From the NCBI GenBank assembly GCA_004297555.1, contig SCSV01000257.1:1-7101 (forward strand): 7,101 nucleotides of DNA, in the 5' to 3' direction. The position numbers and the translations under genes were made by a program. The notes under the pieces are model-generated. The model ran no database searches. It was given only the letters and a program-made list of their open reading frames with translations, and was not told the DNA's origin. This DNA comes from Salinibacterium sp. (GTDB taxonomy: Bacteria; Actinomycetota; Actinomycetes; Actinomycetales; Microbacteriaceae). Shown here one piece after another: positions 1 to 6,104 of the stretch; position 1 is the stretch's first letter; each line of letters begins with the position of its first letter.

Positions 1-1061
1 GTTCGCTGCGGGTCGAGCTCAACCACTCCAACATGTCGGTGCTCCCCTCGGGACTGCAACTCGGCGATAACGACTCGCGCATTCTCGCGGTCGCCCTCAA
101 CCTCGCGAACGATGGCGTGGCCGTCACGGTTGTCTCCAAAGACCTGCCCCTGCGGGTGAAGGCCGCGTCGATCGGCCTCGCTGCCGACGAATACCGGGCG
201 GAACTCGCCCCAGACTCGGGCTGGACCGGTCAGGCCGAAATCGATCTGAGCGCGGAACAGATGGCCGGGCTGTACGACACTGAGCAACTGCATTCACGGC
301 TCGTGGAAGATCTGCCCGTCAACACCGGCCTCGTGCTGCACTCGGAGCGGGGCTCGGCCCTCGGACGTGTGTCCGGTCGGGGAGCGATGCGCCTCGTGCG
401 CGGTGACCGCGATCTGTTCGGCCTGCACGGGCGCTCGGCCGAGCAGCGCCTTGCGATCGATCTGCTCCTCGACCCGGAAGTCGGCATCGTCTCGCTCGGC
501 GGTCGTGCCGGAACCGGCAAGTCGGCGCTCGCTCTGTGCGCCGGTCTTGAGGCCGTGCTCGAGAAGCAACAGCATCGCAAGATCATGGTGTTCCGCCCGC
601 TCTATGCCGTGGGTGGCCAAGAGCTCGGCTTTCTCCCGGGGGATGCCGCCGAGAAGATGAACCCCTGGGCCCAGGCGGTGTTCGACACGCTCGGCTCGGT
701 CGTCTCGCAGAACGTGCTCGACGAGGTGCTCGACCGCGGCCTGCTCGAAGTGCTGCCGCTCACTCACATTCGAGGTCGCTCACTGCACGATGCTTTCGTG
801 ATCGTGGATGAGGCGCAGTCGCTGGAGCGCAATGTGCTGCTCACCGTGCTCAGTCGCATCGGCCAGAACTCGCGTGTCGTGCTCACCCATGATGTCGCGC
901 AGCGCGATAACCTGCGGGTCGGTCGGCACGATGGCGTGGCCTCCGTAATCGAGACGCTGAAGGGGCATCCGCTCTTCGGGCACATCACTCTGGAGCGATC
1001 TGAACGTTCCGCAATCGCCGCGCTAGTGACCGAGATGCTGGAGTCCAACGAATTGGCGTGA
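1..1061 (+). CDS. phoH2: PIN-PhoH fusion ATPase/RNase (5' end outside window)
   Basis: The reading frame is open from the left edge (first full codon at 3), so the start lies upstream; the Met at 33 is internal, because the residues before it (LRVELNHSN) match the PIN-domain part of the family. Residue numbers here count from that Met. The C-terminal part of a PIN nuclease domain runs to about residue 60, with the acidic NDSRILAVA segment (13-21) and VSKDLPLRVKA (34-44). A linker follows, then a PhoH P-loop ATPase from about 130: Walker A GGRAGTGKS (156-164), Walker B VIVDEAQ (256-262) and THDVAQRDN (285-293). Related mycobacterial PhoH2 proteins couple an RNA helicase-like ATPase to PIN RNase activity; that is family knowledge, not shown here. 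Full-length members have about 430-440 residues, so roughly 80-90 are missing. The protein should be cytoplasmic. The stop is TGA, and the unknown membrane-protein gene starts 30 nt later, probably co-transcribed. The symbol follows the mycobacterial homologue. Confidence 0.93.
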   Translation, partial: SLRVELNHSNMSVLPSGLQLGDNDSRILAVALNLANDGVAVTVVSKDLPLRVKAASIGLAADEYRAELAPDSGWTGQAEIDLSAEQMAGLYDTEQLHSRLVEDLPVNTGLVLHSERGSALGRVSGRGAMRLVRGDRDLFGLHGRSAEQRLAIDLLLDPEVGIVSLGGRAGTGKSALALCAGLEAVLEKQQHRKIMVFRPLYAVGGQELGFLPGDAAEKMNPWAQAVFDTLGSVVSQNVLDEVLDRGLLEVLPLTHIRGRSLHDAFVIVDEAQSLERNVLLTVLSRIGQNSRVVLTHDVAQRDNLRVGRHDGVASVIETLKGHPLFGHITLERSERSAIAALVTEMLESNELA

Positions 1062-1079
1062 CGAATCGTCGCGACCGCA

Positions 1080-1085
1080 TAGGGT
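1080..1085 (+). promoter_or_regulatory. possible -10 element TAGGGT before the membrane-protein gene
   Basis: TAGGGT fits the actinobacterial TANNNT -10 pattern and ends 6 nt before the GTG at 1092, a spacing that would give a leaderless or nearly leaderless transcript. There is no convincing -35 box. A short AAGG touches the start codon, but no well-spaced Shine-Dalgarno sequence is present. Read-through from phoH could serve equally well, so this is weak. Confidence 0.25.
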
Positions 1086-1091
1086 CTTAAG

Positions 1092-1859
1092 GTGACTTGG
1101 CTTCTTGAGATTCTCGCGGCGACCCTCGGGATCGTGCTGCTCTGGGGCCTGTTCGCGCCGCGCAGCCAGTGGCGAACTCTCGCAAGCTGGAGCACCGCCG
1201 ACCCGCACGCGAACGAACCGGGCGGCGGCTCGTACGGTCTGCGGCGATTCTTATGCGGCATCGGGGCGCTCGCGCTCGGGATCGTCGTGGTGTCCACGTC
1301 GCTGGCGGGCGTCGTTGATTCGCCACCAAAAGTGACGAAGACACCGATCCAGATCATGTGGGGGTCGCCGAATCCCAAGATTGTGAACCGGCTTGTCACC
1401 CGCACGTTCAAGCCACCGGAGGGATTGGTGGCCGCGAAGATTGTGGGTTACCAGGAGTTCGCCCTGGGCACGCAGCCGCATTACCTGGGCCAGCTCAAGG
1501 AGTTCACCCTGTTCGGCAAGACCGATATCCCCGGTTATATCGGTCGCGTGCCCGCCTCGGGATACTCCGCCGCCGACAGTGCCGACATGGTCATCAACGT
1601 GCGAGGGCCGGTTCTGTGCATCCCGCGCAGCGCCGTTGTTGTCGAGACCGATCGCACGGTCAAGATCGGGGTCTACTACGGGTTGCCCGATTCGCCCAAT
1701 AAGAAGAACGTCGACCACGTCGCCGGCTGCACGGGTGATGACGCTTCGGTGACGGCATCCGTCATGATCCCAATCGATCTGGCTGCCCCGCTTGGCAAGC
1801 GAAAGGTTGTGACCGTGAATGGGCGGGGCATAAAGCAGGTGCTACTCGTCGAGCCCTGA
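1092..1859 (+). CDS. two-helix membrane protein of unknown function
   Basis: 255 codons from a GTG start to TGA. I do not recognise a characterised family. Residues 2-22 (LLEILAATLGIVLLWGLF) and about 53-75 (FLCGIGALALGIVVVSTSLA) are two hydrophobic helices. The 30-residue linker between them is basic and holds W27, W33, an EPGGGSYG stretch and RR, so by the positive-inside rule both termini should face outside. The helix-W-P-Y-R-helix layout recalls small two-TM proteins of the DUF6199 kind, a loose resemblance only. The remaining 180 residues form a soluble, beta-rich-looking, probably extracytoplasmic domain with just two cysteines, C176 (VLCIPRS) and C213 (VAGCTGDD), which could form a disulfide. 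The GTG is preferred because it precedes the first helix directly and the next in-frame starts would remove it. It lies downstream of phoH and converges on fumC. A role in envelope or stress biology is only a guess. Confidence 0.8.
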   Translation: MTWLLEILAATLGIVLLWGLFAPRSQWRTLASWSTADPHANEPGGGSYGLRRFLCGIGALALGIVVVSTSLAGVVDSPPKVTKTPIQIMWGSPNPKIVNRLVTRTFKPPEGLVAAKIVGYQEFALGTQPHYLGQLKEFTLFGKTDIPGYIGRVPASGYSAADSADMVINVRGPVLCIPRSAVVVETDRTVKIGVYYGLPDSPNKKNVDHVAGCTGDDASVTASVMIPIDLAAPLGKRKVVTVNGRGIKQVLLVEP

Positions 1860-1862
1860 TCG

Positions 1863-3266
1863 CTAGCCGGGGTGTGTCATCGAGAGCACGTCGAGGGCGG
1901 CGTCGAGTTGCTCGATCGTGATCTCCCCTCGTTCGACGAAGCCCAGATCGATCACTGCGTCGCGCACCGTCAACTTCTTCGCTACCGCGTGCTTGGCGAT
2001 CTTGGCTGCCGCTTCGTAGCCGATGATGCGGTTGAGTGGTGTGACGATCGAGGGCGACGATTCGGCGAGCGCGAGGGCGCGAGCAATGTTTGCTTCAAGC
2101 CCGGCCACCGTCTTGTCGGCGAGCGCCATGGCCGAATTGCTGAGCAACCGAATGGACTCGAGCAGCGCGGTACCCATCACTGGAATCGCGACGTTGAGTT
2201 CGAAATTGCCGGATGCCCCCGCCCACGCGATCGTCGCATCGTTGCCGATCACCCTCGCGCACACCATGAGCACGGCTTCGGGGATGACCGGATTGACCTT
2301 GCCCGGCATGATCGAGGACCCCGGCTGCAGATCGGGGATGTGCAGCTCGCCAAGCCCGGTGTTCGGCCCCGATCCCATCCAGCGCAGGTCGTTGCAGATC
2401 TTGGTGAGGCTCACGGCGATCACCCGGAGGGCGCCGGATGCCTCGACGAGGCCATCGCGGGCGCCTTGCGCCTCGAAGTGGTCGTGCGCTTCGGTGATGG
2501 GCAGACCCGAGTTGGTGGCGAGAACATCGATCACCCTCTGGGGGAAACCCGGGGGAGTGTTGATCCCCGTGCCCACCGCGGTGCCGCCGAGCGGAACCTC
2601 TGCCACGCGCGGGATCGTCGCTTGCACGCGCTCGATACCGAGCCGCACCTGCCTGGCGTAGCCGGCGAACTCTTGACCCAACGTGACGGGTGTCGCATCC
2701 ATCAGATGAGTGCGGCCAGACTTGACCGCGCCTTTCCACAGCTCGGCCTTGGTCTCGAGCGCTGCTGCGAGATGGTCGAGCGCGGGCTGCAGCTCGCCCA
2801 GTAGAGCGCCGGTAACAGCGAGGTGCACTGAGGTCGGGAACACGTCGTTGGAGGACTGCGAGGCGTTCACATGATCATTGGGATGCACGGTCGCGCCTAG
2901 TCGCTTAGTGGCAAGCGTGGCAAGCACCTCGTTCATGTTCATGTTGGAAGAGGTGCCGCTGCCGGTCTGGTACGTGTCGACCGGAAACTGGTCGTGGTGC
3001 CGTCCTTCGATCAACTCGTCAGCGGAGGCGATGATTGCGTCGGCGACTGGAGCGTCGATGATGCCCAGCTCGCCATTGACAATTGCGGCAGCGCGCTTGA
3101 TTCGGGCGAGTGCCACGATTTGGGCGGGTTCGAGACCCGAGCCGGAGATGCGGAAGTTCTCGACGGCACGCTGAGTCTGTGCGCCGTAGAGGGCGCTCGC
3201 AGGGACTCGCACTTCGCCCATTGTGTCGTGCTCGATGTGGTAATCCTCAGAAGAGTCGGTGCTCAC
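1863..3266 (-). CDS. fumC: class II fumarate hydratase
   Basis: 467 residues, the usual length for the iron-independent tetrameric fumarase that interconverts fumarate and L-malate in the TCA cycle in the cytoplasm. The superfamily motifs appear in order: TGSGTSSNMNMNEV (101-114), HPNDHVNASQSSND (128-141), GRTHLMDATPVTLGQE (184-199, with H187 matching the catalytic-site His), GTAVGTGIN (228-236) and the signature GSSIMPGKVNP (316-326), whose SS pair holds the loop serine acting as catalytic base. Aspartase shares the fold, but the N-terminal YHIEHDTMGEVRVP and overall similarity favour fumarase. The start is GTG; an internal ATG at residue 16 would remove the conserved YHIEHD. GAGAAG lies 4 nt upstream of the GTG, and a second copy (GAGAAGG) a little further up. 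It is last in the five-gene minus-strand block, 42 nt after the carbonic anhydrase gene, and its stop lies 3 nt from the convergent gene's stop. Confidence 0.97.
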   Translation of the reverse strand: MSTDSSEDYHIEHDTMGEVRVPASALYGAQTQRAVENFRISGSGLEPAQIVALARIKRAAAIVNGELGIIDAPVADAIIASADELIEGRHHDQFPVDTYQTGSGTSSNMNMNEVLATLATKRLGATVHPNDHVNASQSSNDVFPTSVHLAVTGALLGELQPALDHLAAALETKAELWKGAVKSGRTHLMDATPVTLGQEFAGYARQVRLGIERVQATIPRVAEVPLGGTAVGTGINTPPGFPQRVIDVLATNSGLPITEAHDHFEAQGARDGLVEASGALRVIAVSLTKICNDLRWMGSGPNTGLGELHIPDLQPGSSIMPGKVNPVIPEAVLMVCARVIGNDATIAWAGASGNFELNVAIPVMGTALLESIRLLSNSAMALADKTVAGLEANIARALALAESSPSIVTPLNRIIGYEAAAKIAKHAVAKKLTVRDAVIDLGFVERGEITIEQLDAALDVLSMTHPG

Positions 3267-3308
3267 GGCGCTTCTCGCCCTTCTCGATCGAAAACGGGGT
3301 TCACGGGT

Positions 3309-3950
3309 TCAGACGGAGCCAACAACGACGTCGGGAACCGCGCGACCTTCGAGCAGTCGGTAGTTCGCTCCGACAACAGCCAGCGTACCGGCGGCCACGG
3401 CCTCGCTGATCAGTTCGGAGCTCTCCAGAAGTTCCGCGATTGTGTCGCGCAGGTGCTCCCGGCCGACTTCCTGCGAGTCGATGAGCGAGGTGTCAACGGC
3501 GCCTTCGGCAGAGCCGACGACGCGTCGAACGGCGGGGATGATCTTGGAGATGAGGGTCGTGATGTGCGGGGGCAAGGGTTTCGCGTCCGTGCCCTGCGAA
3601 TCGATCGCCGCCAGCACGGCACCGCACTCATCGTGACCGAGCACAACGATCAGGGGGACGTTGAGCACGCTCACGGCGTATTCCAGCGACCCAACCACCG
3701 AATCCGAGATCACCTGGCCCGCATTGCGCACCACGAAGAGGTCGCCGATGCCGTTGTCGAAAATGATCTCGGCGGCCAATCGTGAATCGCTGCAGCCGAA
3801 CAGGGCGGCGTGCGGTGTCTGCTCGCGGGCAAGCTGGGCCCGGCGTTCCACGTCTTGCCGCGGGTGTTGAGGTTCACCGGCGATGAAGCGCGCGTTCCCC
3901 TCAAGCAGGTCTTGCCAGACCTGGGACGGGCTCAGTGCCTCTGTCGTCAT
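3309..3950 (-). CDS. beta-class carbonic anhydrase
   Basis: 213 residues, a normal length for a bacterial beta-carbonic anhydrase, the zinc enzyme that interconverts CO2 and bicarbonate. The zinc ligands are visible as C53 in GCSDSR (52-57) and H106 plus C109 in GHDECG (105-110); D55 and R57 form the conserved Asp-Arg dyad. The VWQDLLEGNARF start and the VVGANYRLLEGRA end are typical. There is no signal peptide, so it should be cytoplasmic. The ATG overlaps the stop of the DUF4245 gene (ATGA), which suggests translational coupling, and a good GGAGG sits 4 nt upstream inside that gene. In mycobacteria the neighbour of fum in this cluster is glpX (fructose-1,6-bisphosphatase II, from memory); here this gene holds that place. 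Supplying bicarbonate for anaplerotic carboxylation would fit next to fumC, but that is inference. Confidence 0.96.
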   Translation of the reverse strand: MTTEALSPSQVWQDLLEGNARFIAGEPQHPRQDVERRAQLAREQTPHAALFGCSDSRLAAEIIFDNGIGDLFVVRNAGQVISDSVVGSLEYAVSVLNVPLIVVLGHDECGAVLAAIDSQGTDAKPLPPHITTLISKIIPAVRRVVGSAEGAVDTSLIDSQEVGREHLRDTIAELLESSELISEAVAAGTLAVVGANYRLLEGRAVPDVVVGSV

Positions 3951-4579
3951 GGTGCCTCCAATTGCGCCGCGATCGCTTTCGCGAGCTGTCTGAATTCAGC
4001 GTCCGACGCTGTGCCGTGCAACACGATCGTATTGCGCCCGCTGATGGCCGCCATTGAGTAGGCGAAGTTGCCCGGGTCTTTGGAATCGCGGTTGTCGAAC
4101 ACTGTCCACTTGATTCCGTCGATCGTCGTGCTGCTGGTCGAATGGATGCCCTCAAGCACCGCGGACTGCCACGTCGGGTTCGCGTCGATCCCCTGGTTGA
4201 ACGCGATGAACTGGGTGTGTGGGGTAATGAACCCGATGTACCAGGTGAGCACCTCGGAACGTTTCTCGAAGCGCGCGTCGTTCGCATACCAGGCCTCGGG
4301 CAACTTCGGAACGATCAGCGGATCGGTCGTGCCACCCTGCGCTTCGGCGGCGATCGCAGCGTAGTCGACAGAATGAGAGGTGCTCGGCGCGGGGGCGTTG
4401 ACGCTGATCGCGATCACGAACACGATCAGCAGCGAGGCTGCCAGAGCAAGAATCAAGTTCAGCAGCGTTTGGTTGGCGCGGTGCTTCTGCGAATCGGCGG
4501 CCTTGCGCGCGGCGGTCTCCTCGGGAGTCTCGGGCCGGCCGAGCTCAGCGACGATCCGCGGTGGATTCCTGGCGGCCAT
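3947..4579 (-). CDS. DUF4245 single-pass membrane protein
   Basis: 210 residues from an ATG start. The N-terminal segment, with PRIVAELGRPETPEETAARK at residues 7-26, is the hallmark of the DUF4245 family as I know it from actinobacteria. A basic QKHR patch then leads into one helix (about 39-60, LLNLILALAASLLIVFVIAI), predicting a cytoplasmic N-terminus and an extracytoplasmic domain of about 150 residues. That domain contains no cysteine and no recognisable catalytic motif; features include LPEAWYANDARF, WYIGFITP and a WTVFDNRD segment. The function is unknown; the gene commonly sits beside xseB/xseA and fum/glpX in actinobacteria. The start lies 2 nt after the xseB stop with only a weak ribosome-binding site, so translation probably depends on xseB; the 3' end overlaps the carbonic anhydrase start by 4 nt (ATGA). 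Confidence 0.88.
   Translation of the reverse strand: MAARNPPRIVAELGRPETPEETAARKAADSQKHRANQTLLNLILALAASLLIVFVIAISVNAPAPSTSHSVDYAAIAAEAQGGTTDPLIVPKLPEAWYANDARFEKRSEVLTWYIGFITPHTQFIAFNQGIDANPTWQSAVLEGIHSTSSTTIDGIKWTVFDNRDSKDPGNFAYSMAAISGRNTIVLHGTASDAEFRQLAKAIAAQLEAP
3955..3959 (-). promoter_or_regulatory. Shine-Dalgarno site of the carbonic anhydrase gene
   Basis: On the minus strand GGAGG lies 4 nt before the ATG, within the last codons of the DUF4245 gene. It supports this start and independent re-initiation in addition to the ATGA overlap. Confidence 0.7.
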
Positions 4580-4581
4580 CG

Positions 4582-4797
4582 CTACTCTGCGCTACTGCGT
4601 GCCGCGTCCAGTCGGGCCTTGGCCCCGATCAGCCACTCTTCGCAGCGCTTGGCGAGCGCCTCTCCGCGCTCCCAGAGCGCGAGCGATTCCTCGAGGCTCG
4701 ACGAACCCTGCTCAAGCTCGTTGACGACCTGAATGAGCTCATCGCGCGCTTGCTCGTAACTGAGCGCGGTCACGTCGTCGTTCTTCGGGCTGGCCAC
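4582..4797 (-). CDS. xseB: exodeoxyribonuclease VII small subunit
   Basis: 71 residues, close to the usual 70-85 for XseB. It is the helical small subunit that assembles in several copies with XseA into exonuclease VII, a metal-independent enzyme that degrades single-stranded DNA to oligonucleotides and acts in repair. The diagnostic pattern is complete: YEQARDELIQVVNELEQG (14-31), then LEESLALWERGEALAKRCEEWL, then AKARLDAA. The start codon is GTG, giving ASPKNDD before the first helix; no later in-frame start would keep the whole first helix. It follows xseA by 9 nt and precedes the DUF4245 gene by 2 nt, so all three are almost certainly on one transcript. The order xseA-xseB matches actinobacterial practice. 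Confidence 0.96.
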   Translation of the reverse strand: MASPKNDDVTALSYEQARDELIQVVNELEQGSSSLEESLALWERGEALAKRCEEWLIGAKARLDAARSSAE

Positions 4798-4806
4798 CTC
4801 TCGATC

Positions 4807-6057
4807 CTACCCAGCGCGCTTGGCGCCCGCGGCGCTGTCCACAGGCCCCCGATCGGCGGAGTCGACCGTGGCGGCGAGGGAGCCGACTGCGACGGTGATG
4901 GTGAGTTGGGTTCCCGCCGGCGCGTCGGCGGCATCCCGAACCGCAGTGCCACCGGGCAACTGAGCGATCGCGTAGCCGCGCTCGAGGGTGTGCCGCGGGG
5001 AGAGTGCTCGCAGCTGCGAGGTCAATTCGGTGAGGCGGGTGTGCGAGCGCTCGATGACGCGGTCGACCACCTCGCGGCCGCGAGCAACGTGCCGGGAAAG
5101 CTCGTCGGCACGTTGCTCGATGATCCAGCTGGAACTCGCGAGCACAGGTCGCGAGCGCAGTGCCTCGAGCCGGTCGACCTCGGTAGCCAGCCTTTGGGTG
5201 ATGCGCAGCCGCACGCTCGAGCGCGCCTGCTGCACACGCAGCAGTTCCTCAGCGACATCCGGCACGACGCGCTTCGCGGCATCGGTGGGGGTGGATGCCC
5301 GAAGATCCGCCACGTCGTCGAGCAGCGGCCGATCCGCCTCGTGCCCGATCGCGCTCACGAGTGGCGTGAGACAGGCAGCCGCGGCCCGCACGAGCGCCTC
5401 GTCGCTGAACACCAGGAGGTTCTGGAAGTCGCCACCTCCGCGGGCGACGATGATGACATCGACGAGCGGGTCGGCATCCAGAATCTGTATCGCGCGGATG
5501 ACTTCGGAGACGGCGCGGTCGCCCTGCACTGCGGCGTGCACGACGCGGAACTCGACGGCGGGCCAGCGCAATTGCGCGTTCCGCAGCACGTCTTTCTCGG
5601 CATCGCTGTCTTTGCCGGTGACGAGACCGATCGTGCCGGGCAGGAAGGGCAGTGGCTTCTTGGTCTCGAACAGGCCCTCAGCCCGCAGTTTCTGGCGTAG
5701 TAGTTCAAGCCGTTCGAGCAGGTCGCCGAGACCGACGTGGCGCATCTCAAACACCTGCATCGTGAGCGTGCCGCCCTTGACCCAGTAGTTGGGTTTGACG
5801 AGGGCGATGACGCGGTCGCCTTGCTTGAGGTCTTCGGGCAGTCTTGCTCGCACGGAAGACCAGACCGTGAACGAAATGGTCGCATCGTCATCGAGGTCTT
5901 TGAGCTTGCCGTAGACGTTGCCGGCCGACACGCCCCACTGGGTGATCTCACCCTCGACCCACGCCGTGCCGAGCCGATCAATCCACCCCTTGATCTTGTT
6001 GGAAAAGAGAGCGACGCCCCAAGGAGCATCAACGGTGGGCAGCGCATCTTCGGCCAT
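4807..6057 (-). CDS. xseA: exodeoxyribonuclease VII large subunit
   Basis: 416 residues, typical of actinobacterial XseA and a little shorter than the E. coli protein. Residues about 12-108 form the N-terminal OB-fold for single-stranded DNA (WVEGEITQW at 33-41, then GNVYGKLKD). The catalytic domain follows with TIGLVTGKDSDAEKDVL (142-158), VARGGGDFQNLLVFSDE (204-220) and SAIGHEADRPLLDDVADLR (235-253), leading into STPTDAA; conserved polar residues include D219, H239, D242 and D251. A long helical, coiled-coil-like stretch (about 268-350) precedes SPRHTLERGYAIAQ and a short C-terminal beta domain, as expected for the family. It pairs with XseB, encoded 9 nt downstream. The ATG has GGAGG 7 nt upstream. 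It is the first gene of the minus-strand block, divergent from ispH across 47 bp. Confidence 0.97.
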   Translation of the reverse strand: MAEDALPTVDAPWGVALFSNKIKGWIDRLGTAWVEGEITQWGVSAGNVYGKLKDLDDDATISFTVWSSVRARLPEDLKQGDRVIALVKPNYWVKGGTLTMQVFEMRHVGLGDLLERLELLRQKLRAEGLFETKKPLPFLPGTIGLVTGKDSDAEKDVLRNAQLRWPAVEFRVVHAAVQGDRAVSEVIRAIQILDADPLVDVIIVARGGGDFQNLLVFSDEALVRAAAACLTPLVSAIGHEADRPLLDDVADLRASTPTDAAKRVVPDVAEELLRVQQARSSVRLRITQRLATEVDRLEALRSRPVLASSSWIIEQRADELSRHVARGREVVDRVIERSHTRLTELTSQLRALSPRHTLERGYAIAQLPGGTAVRDAADAPAGTQLTITVAVGSLAATVDSADRGPVDSAAGAKRAG

Positions 6058-6064
6058 TGCTCAC

Positions 6065-6069
6065 CCTCC
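6065..6069 (-). promoter_or_regulatory. Shine-Dalgarno site of xseA
   Basis: On the minus strand GGAGG sits 7 nt before the xseA ATG, near-ideal spacing, and fixes that start. It lies in the 47-bp gap shared with the divergent ispH. Confidence 0.8.
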
Positions 6070-6091
6070 GAGTTCTTGCAGCCTGCCCGCC

Positions 6092-6097
6092 TAGAAT
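6092..6097 (+). promoter_or_regulatory. candidate ispH -10 box TAGAAT, leaderless configuration
   Basis: TAGAAT differs from TATAAT at one position and fits the actinobacterial TANNNT pattern. It ends 7 nt before the ispH GTG at 6105, so transcription would begin at or next to the start codon. No Shine-Dalgarno sequence lies upstream of that GTG, which agrees with a leaderless mRNA. No good -35 box is visible at 16-19 nt. On the opposite strand CACAAT (6096-6101) is a weaker possible -10 for xseA, overlapping this box. Confidence 0.5.
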
Positions 6098-6104
6098 TGT
6101 GGCC

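Noticed and set aside
1248..1275. Possible lipoprotein signal around FLCGIGALALG in the unknown protein
   Set aside because: The cysteine is at the beginning of a hydrophobic helix rather than at its end, so it is not a lipobox.
1251..1718. 155-codon minus-strand frame opposite the unknown membrane protein
   Set aside because: The plus-strand frame has two clear hydrophobic helices and a sensible start, while this one has Arg/His/Asp-rich shadow composition.
1872..2804. 310-codon plus-strand frame opposite fumC
   Set aside because: The composition is rich in Arg, His and Asp, no motif is recognisable, and fumC on the other strand is fully supported.
3219..3221. Alternative ATG start of fumC at residue 16
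   Set aside because: It would remove YHIEHD, which is conserved at the N-terminus of class II fumarases; the upstream GTG also has GAGAAG 4 nt before it.
2994..3785. 263-codon plus-strand frame spanning fumC and the carbonic anhydrase gene
   Set aside because: It crosses two confident minus-strand genes and shows no family features.
4561..5700. 379-codon open frame on the plus strand opposite xseB and xseA
   Set aside because: It lies antisense to well-identified genes, its translation is Arg/Gly/Asp-rich without any domain, and such shadows are expected from high third-position GC.
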